A stretch of 64,000 bases of DNA from Ursus arctos. Taxonomy: Eukaryota; Chordata; Mammalia; Carnivora; Ursidae. Under the pieces are notes generated by a model. That model saw only the letters and a program-made list of their open reading frames with translations, was not told the origin of the DNA and did no database searches. Made by a program: the position numbers and the translations under genes. Location: positions 7,385,001 to 7,449,000 of the forward strand of contig NW_026622963.1 in NCBI RefSeq assembly GCF_023065955.2, read 5' to 3'. Of the stretch, positions 1 to 15,600 are shown one piece after another; position 1 is the stretch's first letter; each line of letters begins with the position of its first letter.

Positions 1-3000
1 AGGTTTTCTGACAAATGTAAGCATATCAGTCGCAGCAGTGGGACAGGATATTTGGAATGAAGACTGTTCTAGAAAATTTAAGATGGGGGTTTGCCCTACT
101 GATGCCCCATAATGGAGTAGGCTGTGTGTGAAAAGTGGTCAGAGACTCCTAGGGGAAAGAGTTGATGAGGAAACAAGATGGCCAGTCCTTCACGTCATTA
201 GAAAGTGGCCTCAGAGCCTGCAGGGGGCCTCCCCTCTAATGTGCCCATCTTCTGTCTTGCAGTGCTCAGCAGAGTGTGGGGCTGGAGTGCGGACACGGTC
301 CGTGGTGTGCATGACCAACCACATCGGCAGCCTGCCCCTGGAGGGCTGTGGGAACAACCGGCCAGCGGAGGCCACCCCGTGTGACAATGGGCCCTGTACG
401 GGCAAGGTGGAGTGGTTTGCAGGGAGCTGGAGTCAGGTGAGTGGCCAGAGCTGGCTGGGTTCATCTACCCCTGGTAAGAGAGCGAACACAGCAGAGGCGC
501 CAGGAAACAGGACTTCGCGTATTCCAGGCATCCTGAGTTTGAATCACAGCCATGCCTCCCATGGCCTTGGAGAAACTGCTTATGCTCTTGGAGCCTCGTT
601 CAGTCAACAGTGTTTCTTGAGCACCTACTATGTGCTCTTCTAAGCACTTGGAATACGAACGTCAATGAGCAAAGCGAATATCCCTACCCTCGGGAAGCTT
701 ATGATCTAGCATGGTACCTTTGTCTATAAAACACTGTTAATATCCGTACTGTGTGAGGTTATTTTTAGAAGAAATGAAGTAACATCTATGAAGAATGGAG
801 CACAGTGCCTGGCATACAACACATACACAACAAATCATAGCTGCTGCTGCTATTATTTTGTTCATGAAGCCAGTGTGGTCTGTATTTGAGTGTCAGAAGC
901 ACAAATAGATATGATCCAGCAATCCTGCTTGTGAGGCTATACCCAGAGGAAACAAAATCAGGATCTCAAGGAGACACCTGCACTCCCATGTTCATAGCAG
1001 CACTACTCCCAATAGCCACGGTCTGGAAATAACCTAAGTGTCTGTTGATAACCTAAGGAAGATGTGGTGTGTATATATACATATATCGTGTGTGTATATA
1101 TATAATGGAATATATAAATGATTTATGTATACGTGGTGTCTGTATATATGTGTGTGTGTGTGTATACTATATTGGAATATTATTCAGCCATTAAAAAAAG
1201 AAGGAAATCCTGCCCGTTGTGACAACATGGGTAGACCTGAAGGACATTATGCTAAGTGAAATAGGCCAGACAGTGAAGGACAGATACTGCATGGTATCAC
1301 TTATATGTGGAATCTGAAAAAAGTGGAACTCAGGGAAACAGCCGAATGGTGGTTGCCAGGGTCTGAGGGGTGGGGACATGGGGAGAGGTTGGTAAAAGGG
1401 TACGAACTTTCAGTTATAAGATGAATAAGTTCTGATTGAATGTATAACATGGTGACCATAACTGGTAATACTGTATCACTGAAATTTGCTCAGAGAATAG
1501 AACGTAAGCATTCTCACGTCGACACAAAAGAGGTAACTACATGAGGTGATGAATGTGCTAATTAATTTGATTGTGAGAATCCTTTCATAACACATACGTA
1601 CATCAAATCATCATTTGTACATTTTAAATATATCACAGTTTTATTTGTCAATTATAGCTCAATAAAACTGAGGGGGGAAATCGAAGCAGATACAGGAGAA
1701 GTTGAGGTTTTCCTTATAAAGAACAGATAATACCGAATACTTGAATAAAGTAACTTCATCCATCAATTGATTTTTTTCCTCAGTGTTCCAAAACGGAGCA
1801 CAAGCCCCTAAGAAAATGTGGAAAAGATCATTCCTTCTTACTGCCCTGTTATGATTGCCGTTAGTATTTTGAGTTCTAGCGTTTGGCTCTCAGGGCTGGC
1901 TGGTTCTCCAAGGACTTCTGGCTGATGATCATGATTTATACGTTATCAGGACCTCTGGCTCCGTATAGGATTTGATTTCTTCTAAGTAGCTCTAAAAACA
2001 GACCCTGAAAAAATAGGCTGCCCCGTCCTGGTAAGCTGATACGACCCCTTTGGAAAGCAATTTGGCAATAAAAGTCAAGAACCATTAGAATGTTCTTTGC
2101 CTTAACCAGTCACTCTACTTCTGGGGATTCATCTTAAGGAAATAATTAACAGGAGAAAAAAAGGCTTTTTTGACAGAGGTGTTCATGACAGCAGGGCACT
2201 TAGGGATATTATAGTATATCATAACTCATTAAAATATTATGGAACAACAACAGTGATAATTAGGGAGATGGAGAAAGTACACATGATATAGTGCAAGTGA
2301 AAACAAGAATATGAAAATACATGAACTTTATCTCAGCCCCCACAAAGAATGGGTTTTCAGGTGAACAACATGGGGAAGTGCTTTCTTCTCAAATTTCCTC
2401 TAATGGTTTTATAATACAAACTGTAAAATATAGAAAATTTGAAAAGAAAGAGAATTCAAGTACTCCCTGTGCTACCCGCGTGGATATCAGAGTCGGACGT
2501 ACCTGATAGCCGGTCCCAGCTCTACTACTCTTAGTTCTTCTGACTTGGGGCAGGCAACATAACCTCTCAGAGCCTGTTTCCCCAACCAAACATGAGGATG
2601 AGAATACCTACTAATGCATGTTAGTTCCCTGTTCCCCATGTTTATTATTTTGTCCACCAGCTGTTTCCACATCACTATTGGTAGCAAAGCACCTAGGACG
2701 TGAATCCCGAAGATAATTCAGAGTGGACTGTATTATACCAAATACCCACAGAAACGAGGGAAAGGGAGGAGTCATCTGGGAAATTGTGGCGGCCTCCACA
2801 CGGTGAAGATAAGCGGTCCAATTCAACTTGAACGTCCACCCAACTCGGAAGCAGGAGTCAGGGTCTTTTTTGCTTGCAGGCCTCCTGTTGACTCAGGCCT
2901 ACTAAGAGAACTGAGAGTAGTGTGAATCTGGGGGAAGGCAGTGTTTGTTTCTGCCAAGATTAGAAACATGGAATTTATCGCCCTGTTGTCCAAAAGGGTC

Positions 3001-6000
3001 AGGACATGATGGAAGGTGACATGGTTTTAGTTCTGGATTTATAAGGATGTTGGAGCCTGCTGTCTCCTCCCTACCCTGGGAATCTGACATTATCCCCAAA
3101 GAAAATGAAATAGAGCGTGCTTATATATTGGAACTAGAGTGAAAATAAATGTTCCTTCCATCCATGCGGTTTGAATGGTAGTTGATATCTGGAACACACC
3201 ACAAGCCTGGTCACAGTGAACTGTCTGGGGTGGACATGGAACCCAAGCCAAGCCTAGCAGAGTCCTTCCCTGGGACTTTCAATGTAGACTTAAGGGAGGA
3301 GACTCTCTGGGAAGTTGTGAGCACAGTTGCAGCAGTGACCTTGTTGAGGCTTGTGGAGAAGGCCCCCCAAGAGAATGAGACCTGTCGGGCTTAAGGAGTC
3401 TTTTGTCTACCTGGAGCCAAAGTAGCCCAACTGCACTCATAAGATATTCCACCAATATCTAGATTGGTGCCTAGATTGATGTACAGATGTTTCTTTTCTT
3501 CCCTGCCAATTCTGGATTTACTTCACCTGTAGATTGTCTTTGTTCGGGGGGGGGGGGGGGTCTTTCACAGTCTCTACCATTGGGAGCCGCCCTGTTGTCT
3601 GCCTGTCTGCCTGGATTTATTTTCACTGAAATCTGAGCAGACATTTCCACTCTCATCTTGGATCAGTCATCCACCAAGGTACAGCTGCAGAAATTATTCA
3701 GGTGTAGAAACACACATAATTCCACTGCTCAGTGGAATTATCCCTATTAAATACCACCTCGGTCTTCTATGTTTTGCATTACTCTGATTACTCATTGTTG
3801 AGTTTCACCTGGCGTATCTTTGTCAATTTTTTGGGATTTTTTAAGATAAGTCTTTTGTATGCAGGACTATTTTTGTCTTTAATTTTACCCAATTTGCAAG
3901 TGTATGTTTCTTAATTTTAGCCATTCACATTTATTGTAATCACTTACATGCTTGGACTTTTCCTTGCCATCTTAATTTGTGTTTCCTGTTTAGGTTATTG
4001 CCATGCGTTCTTGGTCTATTTCTTCTTTCCTTTCTGCACATTTGCACAGATCAGGTTTCCTTAGTTCCATTTTTCTCCCTCTAACATTCTGGAAGTTATA
4101 AATCCTATTTTTATTCATTTAGTGATAACACTCAAAATTTTTAGCACAGAGTTTTAAACTTTCATGTTTCTATCTGTGTCAAGCTATCAGTAGTCACATC
4201 CTCCCCCAAAAGCAGACAGAAGTCTTCAGTCTTCATTTATTTACCTCCACTTTCTCAATCCCCAATATCTCCAAAAAGAGGCTGAGATCATCTGGATGTA
4301 GCTCCATATTAATGTTAATTAATTTTACAGAAAATACTGATTTAGGTTTAAAAACAGCTTTCTCCCCTCTAAAGGTTTTTTTTTAATTGAAATATAATTC
4401 ACATGCCATAAAATTCACCCTTTTAAAAGTTTACGATGCATTCACAAAGCTGTGCAACCATCACCACTGTCTAATTCCAGAACATTTTCATCGTTCCCCA
4501 AATCCCTGTATCCATTATTAGCAATAACTTCTGCATACTTCTGCTTTGTGTCCTTCCTGGTTATGTCTTCTTCCTGGTTCTTTTTCATTTTATTAGAGAC
4601 CACTACCCTGTAAGCCTTTCAAATAGGATCGTGAGTGGTAAGTTTCTGAACCCTTGAATATCTGAAAACATCTTCTTTTTGCCCTTTGATAGTAGGGGCA
4701 GATGGTTTATTTCCCCCTGCCGGTCAGGCCAGCCCAGCTGTTCCAGGTCGGTGCCTTAGCTGGTCACTGACTCACCATCCCCAGGCCTCCTTCCTGATCC
4801 TCATATTCCTTCTGTGAGCCTGAAGCTCTTGAACTGTTTCCTCTCCACTGGGCGTCCTCCTCTATATGCATTTTGAACTATGATGTGCTCCTCCAAGTTA
4901 ATCTCATCTGCCTTTCATCATTCAAATATTCCCCATAATTTCTGGTCCACCAAGGATGAGTGCCCTTTCCCGTTTTCAAATGCTATTTCATGTACACACA
5001 CATATCCCCCCACCGCACACACACACATCCATTCACTTTTCCTAACACACATACTCAGCCATTTCTGGGCATTTAGGGTAGAAGGCTGAGCTATGTGCTC
5101 ATTCTCCCTTAATTACCTAATCTCTTAAGGACTTCGTCAAAATAGCAGAAAATAGCTTCAGGTTTTGGTCAGGGTTTGTCATCTGCTGTTCTGCCAAACA
5201 CTCAGTTCAGACACAGCCTCCCAGAGCAGTCGTGGGTCTTTCAGATCAGGTTTCCAAACCCCCACTTTGCAAGCGAGACAGTGGACACCTGGGGAAGTGC
5301 AATATCTTGGCCAAAGACACGGAGCTATTTAGTGGCAATGTCTGGACTAGTTTCCATGGCTCCTGTTCTCCCCCTGCTGCCCCCTGGAGCCTTAGCACAC
5401 TCTCACTCCCCTTGCAGGGAGGCCAGGCCTTTACCCGGCAGCCGGTCACCCCTCTCCTGCCTCCAGTGCTGTCGTTGTCCACAGCATTTGAAAGAAAAGG
5501 ACAGAACCTGAATACACCCCCAAATCAATCATTAACTCACTTGGAAGAAAATAGAAAAAACAAACCAAGAGGACTTGTTCTCCAGAGGTCTTATGAAGAT
5601 GTCCCCCACCAACAAAGAGCACCAAGTGGAAATTGATGCAGGTGATGCTTATTGTGTCCTGTGTGACTAATAGACCATAGCCTATTGGTTTGGGGTTTGC
5701 CTTTTTTTTCTGTAGATATAGTGGGTTTTTTTCCATGTTTTTATTTGACTACATTCCTGCATTCAGACAGCAAAGCTAATATTAAGAGTTTTAACTAAAG
5801 AAATTGTTAGGGGCTTTTGTAAAGATAATAGATTATTTAAGGTCTCTAGAAGTATATGGACAACAGCTTTAAAGTATTAAGAGTAAACCAGACGTGAACA
5901 GGAAACATTTTACAAAGTAATAGATACTAAAGAGAATAAGTTGTGGGCTGTTATACACATCATGTTTCTGTAAACTAACAAAACAGGTCAACACATGTAA

Positions 6001-9000
6001 TTGTCTGATCGCCCTCTTTGTGTGACTGCCCTCTCAAGCTTCCCACCAAGCTGGCAAGTGAGAGGCTTGGACTCCACAGTCAAAGGCTTCCTTCCGGCCA
6101 CCTGTTGGGAGGGGAGGGCTGACCATTGGGACATTGTCCCCAGTCTGGGATCTTCTGAGCTTTGTGCGCCTGAAAGAATTTTAATGTAGCCCCTAGTCTA
6201 CAAGTGTGCAGGTTCTGAGAGACTGATTCATTCCCAGTGTCAACCCACTGAGACCGGCAGTTCAACCAGAATGATAGTTCATTGTTTTACGGTGAGAAGT
6301 ATCAGAATCTACTGGACAAGAACAACCAAATTGACAGGCTGATGTGTCCCTCCGTGTGTGCTGGGGGAGGGGGCGTCTAAAGAAGTGGTCTAAAAGAAAC
6401 CATTTCAGTCTCACACAGAGGGCACCATGATCTGAATGACCAGCATCCTGGTGCTGTGATAACTCAGGGCACTCGCTCTCCATTCCCAACACTGAGCTCT
6501 TAGCAAAACCAGCATCCACCTGAGACATCCTAACCAGTAACATTTTCCAGGTGCCCCTGGGCTCGTCCTGACTGAATGGATGCTAGAAAGCACTCATAAA
6601 CATCCCTTGATGTTCTCGTCCCCTTTCCATCATGTGACACCCATCCTTCTCTGATTTTTCTCCAGTGTTCCATCGAGTGTGGGAGTGGGACCCAACAGAG
6701 GGAGGTGATTTGTGTTAGGAAGAATGCAGACACCTTTGAAGTGCTGGACCCCTATGAATGCTCCTTCCTGGAGAAACCCCCCAGTCAGCAATCATGCCAC
6801 CTCAAGCCTTGCGGGGCCAAATGGTTTAACACAGAATGGAGCATGGTAAGTCATGGCGCTCTTGATAGAGATTGCATTAGTACATCATTCTTCTGCTTTC
6901 GTCCCAGAGACAGCCAGACCACCTACTGTGTGCCAGGCACTGGGCTCAGCCCTCGACCGGATTTCCTACAGTGACCTACTCTAGACCGTCCCTGCTGGGA
7001 CACCCCTGGACGCAGCCTGCTTGATGGGAGGAGCTGGAGGCTGGGACCATCTTGATCTCTAAACCGAAGAGGCCATAGAGCAGTGACTTGATCTCAGTGT
7101 GCATAAGAATCAACTGGGATCTTGTTTGAAAAGATGGATTCTGGGTCCACCCTAGCCAAGGAATTTGCATTTTGAACAAGCTCCTTAGGTGACTTGGATG
7201 CAGGTGTCCTTGGACTGCGTTTGAGAAACGCTGTTGCAGAGGGTTAACGGCTGAAGGGATTCGAGGATGCTCTTGAGAGGCTACAGCATGCAGCGATCTC
7301 GTTGTAAGACTCACGAAGGAATTTCTGTCAGGCCTCGGGAACCTGCGGGCGTGTGTACTTTTTTCCTAATCCCGTAGACACTGTGGATTGTAGGTTATGG
7401 GATTGATCCCGTTTTTCTCTTTGAATTGGCCGCTTGGAAACTCAGAACCAAAATTGTGGCCCATGTCTAAGAGTTTATCAGACCTTACAGAGTGGATTTT
7501 GTATGCTAATGTGCCCCAGCTTTTCTCTCTTTTTCCTGCCTTTACCTTCTTTTTTGCTCCAGTCTTCTCACCTTTTTTTCCTTAAATCTTTTAAACCATT
7601 AAGTATTTCTTAAGACCTTTCAAATCCTTTCTGTGAGGAGGGAAGGTAATGTGTAAATAGAGAGACAGAGTTAATACAAAAGCAGGTAACTAAGGAACAA
7701 AACGGGAAAGGATGAAAATAGGGATAAAAAAATATTTTTTCAAAAACCTTCCTAAAATAGAAGACTTCGTAGGGCTGCTGACCATGCCCTGGACACGTGA
7801 GGGGGCGGCAGGGGTTCCTTCTGCCTTTTGTCACTGAAGATCACCAAGCAGAGCCTGCAGCTGAGGCCAGAGTAGAGGCCAAGCCTTTCTCAGAATCATG
7901 CAAAGGTGATGAAAGGGATTTTGCTTATGAAATATATGTGTAAAAGCTGAGAGTTCCGTTTCCCAACAGTGTACGTCTGCTCCAGTGATAACAGCCTTTG
8001 GGCACAGGGTAAACCACACTTCAGAGGCAAATGGGAACAAAGGAGGTGTTGAGTTTGACAGGTGTTTTGTCGACTCCTGGGAAATGGAATGCAGTGGTTT
8101 TGGTATTGGCCACGGCCTTTGAGAATGCAAGAACAGATAGATCACTGTGTTATTTTGCCCTTTGGAGGGTCTAGAAAGGGCCAGAATTCACCAGGCCAAG
8201 TCAGAGGCGATGACATCCCAAACACCTGGCTGGAAACAACCCAGATGTGCCCCCACGGGTCAGTGGATGAACGCACTGCGGTACATCCAAACCACGGGAG
8301 AGGACCCAGCAAGAAGAGCAAACGAACCGACATGGTTGAACTTCAGATGCACTTTGCTAAGTGAAAGAAAGACCCCAAAAGCTACATATGGTATGATTGC
8401 ATTGATACATTCTGAAAAAGAGACAACCACAGGGACAGAGATCGCATCAGTGATTGCCAGAGGATGGGGTGGGACGCATCTCGCTACAGAGGGGCAGCGC
8501 AAGAGGGTCTGCTGTTGGATGAAGCTTCTAGATCTTATTTGCAGCACGAAGTACACGACTCTGTGAATGTGTCAAAACTCCTAGAACTGGGGGCGCCTGG
8601 GTAGCGCAGTCGTTGAGCGTCTGCCTTCAGCTCAGGGCGTGATCCCTGCGTTCCGGGATCGAGTCCCACATCGGGCTCCTCCGCTGGGAGCCTGCTTCTT
8701 CCTCTCCCACTCCACTGCTGTGTTCCCTCTCTCGCTGGCTGTCTCTCTGTCACATAAATAAATAAAATCTTAAAAAAAAAAAAAGATTCACCTATTAAAA
8801 AAAAAAAACTCCTAGAACTGTGCACCACCACAAAAAGCAACTTTTTCTGTAAATTCAAAAACAAAGAAACTGAAACAAATACGAAATAAATGGTTATGAT
8901 AACAGCAAAGACCGTGAAGGAAGCTTTGAATATGCCTTGTTTTATAAATTTGAGTAAACTGATATTTAGATAATTCTAAAACAAATTAAATTTGAAAAAA

Positions 9001-12000
9001 GCAATTTCCAAAAATGGAAGATATAATGAAACACATTCACCTAAACACGTATCCAGTTAGCAGCATCGGCACTGATGCAAGTGGCTTTAAAACACAGTAA
9101 TTTGGGGCATCTGGGTGGGTCAATCGGTTAGGCATCGACTCTTGATTTCAGTTCAGGTCTTGATCTCAGGGTCGTGAGTTCAAGCCCCATGTTGGGCTCC
9201 ACACCCAGTGGAAAAAAACAAACAAAAAAAAACCAAAACAAACAAACAGAAAACAGTAATTTGTCCATCCCTAAGGAGCAAGAGAATTGTTGGAAAGTGT
9301 TGACAGTGTTTGCAATGATTATATTTTTAGTGAGAGTAGTGTACTGTGGTCTGAGTTAGTTGGGTGGATAGTGTGTGACAAAGTAAACAAGTAATTTACT
9401 TTATGACAATATATATGATGGTATATATGATAATATGGAAATATCTATTTTCCCCAGTGTCCTTGAGAAATAGGATTCTCAACTTAGGAAAATGGAGATA
9501 CAGGTGAGATAGAAGAGGTTTAAGTGAAAATCCTGTTTTCCTGAATTTGAATTCGAAACATTGTGAGTATGAACTCACAAATTATCTTAAAAAAAAATTA
9601 TTTCCCAGTTTTACCCATTTACCCATCGAAAGAGCCTAGAAACAATGGCCAACCCAGTAGCAAAGGGCATGCCTATCAGCCAGAGTGTGGTTTCAAAATA
9701 CCACTCTCCAGTAAAAGCAGCCAAGAATTCTTAGAGAATAGCTGATTCCACGTTTGGGACTGTATATGTATAAATTAGGTTGGAATATCTTTTTATCCCA
9801 CACGGCAAGGAAGCTTAAAGACAATTGAGTTCATGCCCGAAGTTTTAGGGGCTCAGACTAGCCACTGAGGAGACATCAGTGAGCATCAGTAAAGAGAATA
9901 GTTGCCATAGATTGAATGAAATACATCATATGTGTTTAAACCCATCCATTTATAATAAGTGTATAATAATTTAAAAAAAAAAACGAATTGGAGGATCCAC
10001 CATTAGGAAAACCATCTCATTATTCTGAAGACTGATAAAGGAAAGTAATCAAGCATTTACCCTGTCTTTCCTAAACAAGCTGTATCACTGGGTGTACCAA
10101 AGAGCAAATCCAGGCAGGGATGGGGCAGAGATTATTTTCATTTCCTGGCTAATAAAAGAAGAAGAGGTGATAGAGTTTTACCAGCATTGTTCAACCACAA
10201 GTGAATTAATGCATCCGGACGTGTCACATCCGTGGCTGCTGACATCCCCCAAAACAGAGACAACCACACACATCCAGTGACGCCAGCTCACCACCAAAAA
10301 AAAAAAAAAAAAAAAACCAAGCCTGCACCTGTTAAGGCCTTTTCTACGCCCAGCTTACTATTTACAGGAAATGCAGAGGACAGAGAATGATGTTAAATCA
10401 TACGATGTGGATGCAGTCAGCAAAATCCTGACTATGGGGAACTCTCTGGGACAAATGACTCAGTTCCTCCAGACAATAAAGTCCAATGGGGAGAAAAGGC
10501 AACAGGAGCGAACCTGTGGACTGAAAAGAGTCCTAAACGGTCTGTCGACCAACTGCAATGTGCAGGCCTGATGAGGGTCCTGATTCAAAAAAAAAAAATG
10601 TATTAAAAACTTGAGCTTCACAAGAGAAGTGGAAATGGGAACTCTGAATATATTTTTGAAGATAAGGACATATTGTTAATCTCTAGGTGTAATAATACTA
10701 TTGTGGTAACTTTGTAAGGTTTTCGTCTTTTAGGGCTACAAACTGAGATATTATAGGAGAAGTGATGTGATGTCTAGATTTGCCCCAAAATAAGAGTGGA
10801 GTGGAGTGGATGTGGGTGGGTATGGATGGGACACGATTGGCCATGAGTTCATGGTTGTTGACGTTGGTTGATGCGTGGGAGTTTGTTTTAGTATTTGGTC
10901 ACCTTTTGAAGATGCTTGAAATTTTCCAGTATCTGTCCCTCCTGTGTGCTGAGCTAATGGACAGCCGAAAATCTTCCTCTCTCCTTTTGTCACCACGCAG
11001 TGCTCCAAGAGCTGCCAGGGCGGCTTCCGGGTCCGCGAAGTACGCTGCCTGTCCGATGACATGACCCTAAGCAATCTCTGTGACCCTCAGCTGAAACCAG
11101 AAGAGAAAGAATCTTGTAACCCTCAGGACTGTGTCCCTGAAGTCGGTAAGTTGGGACTCCTATCTTGGAGAAGAGATACACCCTTCTTAAACCCCAGCAA
11201 GTTCCCCGGTATGAAAATGCCAAGCCCATCCAGGTCTCTCTGTGACCTCGTGCATAGTCATGGGGTTCAGGGGTCAGAACACTTTCAGTGTGGTAAGTTT
11301 CATAGTTTAAGATGACTGTCCAAAGCATGGGAGGTGATCCGAGCTACCCTCCACACTTAAATGTGAATTGATTAAAATGGTAATGATTTCAGAGATTTGG
11401 TTCCATTATCTTTAAGGTCAAAGTAGTGAGATTTCAACTTTTAATTGTAGGTGCAAAACAGTGGAAGGAAGAAAATTAATAAGGAAGGTCTACATCTACT
11501 TAGAAAAAAGCTGTTAAATAATAATTTAAAATAAGAAAACCTTAGTATAGGACATAATAAGAAATGTGAATGGATAGAGAGACTGACTATTCCTGGATGG
11601 GAACACTTAGTACTGTAAAGAGGGGGAGCCCGGCTGGCTCAGTCCGTGGAGCACGCAACTCTTGATCCTGGGGTCGTTCAAGCCCCATGTTGGGTGTAGG
11701 GACTACTTAAAAAATGAAATCTTTTTTTTTTAATTCTGTAAAGAGGATAAAAGAAGGTTCATGAGGCTCAACATATAACATGTTCAAATATATTGCCTTA
11801 TCATATATTTGAACACATAATAAAATACAGAAATTAAAACTATACTGGGGTCAGGAAGAGACAGGGGTATGGGTGTTACAATACAGAATTCTGATATACA
11901 AGGGAAGTGAAGTATGATAAAGACCTAATTTTTTTAATTTATTTTATTTATTTATTTGAGAGAGAGTGCACACGTGCATGAGCGGGGGGGGGGGGGCGGG

Positions 12001-12572
12001 GCAGAGGGAGAAGCAGACTCCCCGCTGAGCAGGGAGCCCGATGTGGGGCTCGATTCCAGGACCCTGGGATCATGACCTGAGCCGAAGGCAGACAGTTAAC
12101 CGACTGCGCCACCCCGGCACCTGATAAAAGTCTAACGTTAAGGAAGTAGGGAGAGGAGATCCACTGTATTCAGGTGATCAAAGATCCATTTGAAAAAACA
12201 AAGCAAAACAGTTCAAATCTTGCTTTATGCCATATATAAACATAAATGCCTAAAGGATTAAAGACCCTTGCATAGAAAACACACTGTAAAAATACCAGAA
12301 AAGATACATATCCCGGGGTTGGTTAAGCCTTCATAAGCTAGACGCAAAACTCAGAGGCCGTGTTGCTGAATGTAAAAACCTAACATAATAAATTAAAAAC
12401 TTTTCTCCTGTTAAGGACATTGTATTGGTCAAGGTTCTCTAGGGAGCCCAAACCAATAGGATAGATGGGTGGATGGATAAAGGGGTAGGTAGGGAAATAG
12501 AGGATGGTAGATAGATGGGAAGAACGAAGGGAGGAAGGGAGGGAGGGAGAGAGAGAGAGAGAGGAGAGAGAA

Positions 12573-12625
<53 letters not shown>

Positions 12626-15600
12626 GAAAGGAAGGAAGAAAAAGAAAGAAAGAAGAAAGAAAGAAAGAAAGAAAAAGAAAGAAAGAAAGAAAGGGAAAGA
12701 AAAAGAAAGAAAGAAAAAGAAATTATGACGAATTGGTTCCCATGAACGGAGAAGCAAAGTCTCACAGCCTACCAGTCACGAGCTGGAGACTCAGGAAAGC
12801 TGCTGATGTAATTCAATCTGAGTCTTGAAGGCCTGAGAACCAGGGGAGCTGATGGTGTAAATGTTGGCCCGAGGGCAGGAGAAGATGACATGAAATGTCC
12901 AGCTCAAGCAGTGAGGCAGGAAAGGGGCAAATTCCTCCTTCCTCTGGTTGATGCTCTATTCAGGCCTTCAGTGGGTGAGGCCCTTCTCCACTGGGGAGGG
13001 CCACCTGCTTTACTGGGCCCATCAATTCAAATGCTGACCCTATCCAGAAACACCCTCCAGACACACCCAGAAATCATGTTTCATCTGGGCATCACCAGTA
13101 ACACTGACACATAAAATTAACCATCACAGACATCGTAACCCGAGTTGGAAGAAAAGAAAGAAGGAAAACAGAGGGAGAATGAGCAAGGATTGTGAGAAAA
13201 ATCGGAAACATACCTTACTGGAATGTGATAAAATCAATATAAGAAGAAAATGTCTGGCCAGGAGCCAGGAGGGAAAAATAGTGAGAGAAGTACCGTTCTT
13301 GTACACAGGCGTGTTCCATCTAGATGTCCCCTCCATTTACTTGTTACATTGGCAACACATAATTAGAACTTGATTGAAATGTGCATCCCAAATTGTTACA
13401 TGAACTGTTTTTTAAAAGAGTACACTATAATGCAACACTGGAAAGAGAAGTTATATAGATAAAGTTGTCTCCTCGTCTCTGGCCAGGCCAAGATAATTAA
13501 AGACAGTCAGAATGACCAGATCCTTAGAATTGATTGTGCAGCTTGCAGAGCTGGGGGTGATTGGGCTAACCAGCCTGTGCGTTCTGAAGAGAACATCTCC
13601 TAGTTTCCTAACTAATGCGATAAGATAGAAATTGTTTACCAGTCTGCTTCTGTCTTCTTCGCTCGTCTATGGTGTCTTTTCAAGAATAAGAAAGAGATTA
13701 CTTAGCTTCCAATTATAGAAAATTCAATTAAGGAAAAAAGGGAAACGATGAGATTCACAAAATAGAAAATGTAAGCAAAACCGTGGTATTGTTTGATATG
13801 CCTCGGATTTATACCAGCAGACCTAGCGTTACTAAAAATGTCCAGGCTGTGACACAGCCGGAGTTCTGAAGCACAGAGTGGGTCCCGGGTGGTTGCTCAC
13901 AGCAAGCGTCTACACAGACTCACACAGCGAAAAGGGCTCGGGTGCACGTTCGATTATAACGCTAAAGAAGAAAAGCAGACGTGAGTACATGGGCCCGTGT
14001 GTGCTGTGACCAGTTTTTTTTTATCTACATACATTTTTATAATCTTTCATATAACTACAGAGAGCCATTACTACGTCTGACAATTGATAGTATCTTAGAA
14101 TCCAAGAAATGCCATTCAGCCTAGACAGGGCTTCTCGTAGAAAAATCAGACAGACTGTGTCTAAGCTTTACACAGAAGAACAAGAGCAAAGACCCAATAA
14201 CAGCCAAGGTAATTTGGGTAACGAACAATGTTGGGAAGTGTATCCTACCACGTATCAGGACATACTGTACAAGGACAGACAAACCAATGGAATGGGATGG
14301 AGTGCCCAGAAATAAATCCGAGCATATTATGGCGCATGATACAGGGTCAAGGTTGACAGTATGAATCTGGGGGGGAACATGAATGTTCAGGGAGTGGTGA
14401 TGAGACAATTGTTTATCCATATAGGAAAAAAACAAATCGAATTCCTACTTGTCACCACTCACACACACATCAATTCCAGGTGAATTATAAATGTGAAGAG
14501 AAATTTTTTTAACTTCTAGAAGAGAATATGGGGAAATATATATATATTAGTGTAGGGAAGGATTTCGTAAATGAGAAATACAAGTACCAAAACACAAAAT
14601 ATGAATACATCTATTATATTAAAAATAAAATCTTTTTAACAAATAACACTGCAGCAAAGTGATAAGAAAAACCACAGGTGTGGAGAATATATTTGCAACA
14701 CACCTAATGAACAAAGGATCGGATCTGTTATATATAAAGAATTTCCATGAATCATTTATTTCAAGCTAAATTAGCAAGTGATCAAAAGATAGGAAAAGCA
14801 ATTACTAGAAAAGGAAACTCAAAGGGCAAATATACATATGACGATGCATTCAACCTTCTTTGAGGGTAAGGTCACAGCCACCAGATCTGCAAAAAATAAA
14901 ACATGCAGCATGAGCAAGAGAAAGCAAAAGCATTCTGCACCACTGACAAAATTATAAATTGTTGCCCCCACTTCGGGGGGCCATCTGACGAGACCCAGTA
15001 GAGCTGCGTGTGCTTACAGCCCAGCAAGACCCAGAGACGGCATGCGTAATGGCTGTTTCAAGGGGCAACGTCGGCTGTTGTAAAAAACTGTCAGTGGAAA
15101 ATGGATCAATAAGTTGTGGAATGCATGATGGAATACTATTCAGTAACGAAAATGAACCCCCTAGAGCATTTGTTAAACGTGAACGCGTCACACAAAGGAA
15201 TGTCAGCATTGCCAAGGAATAGACACGATCTACATCTTTTTTTTTTAAGTTGAAATGCCACATAGTGAATAGGGTACCAGCATTCACAGTTCAAGTATAA
15301 AGAAAGGATTGGGGATCAGTAACAGCACATGTGGGGCTTGATTACCGCGAAGCCAGGAGCGAGGGGAGGTGGTGGCGGGCAGAGTGCACTCTGGGACTTG
15401 TGTCTGTGTTGGTGAGCAGCAAGACCACAGTCCGTTGAATTACTCTCTACGCCTAATTCTGTTATCACATTTAAAAGAAAAGAAAAAGGGTGTAAGCTCT
15501 TGCCCCCCCCCCCCCACGCCTCCCGTGGGTATTAACGCGGGACCAGGATCGAAAGCCATGCCCCGCGCCCTTCCTCGTCCCACCTGCCGGGCGGGCTCTG

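Larger units (their letters stand above)
11440..12415 (+). repeat. Old L1 ORF2 fragment split by two SINEs
   Basis: 'gaatggatagagagactgac', 'gcctaaaggattaaagacc' and 'taccagaaaagatacat' follow degenerate L1 ORF2 in sense. The Can-SINEs at 11624 and 11929 interrupt it. Confidence 0.55.

Noticed and set aside
8590..8665. tRNA-like head sequences of the SINEs as tRNA genes
   Set aside because: They belong to tRNA-Lys-derived Can-SINEs with tails and duplications; they do not form intact tRNA genes.
12380..12757. Long Phe/Ser/Leu and Lys/Glu/Arg frames
   Set aside because: Direct translations of the purine microsatellite.
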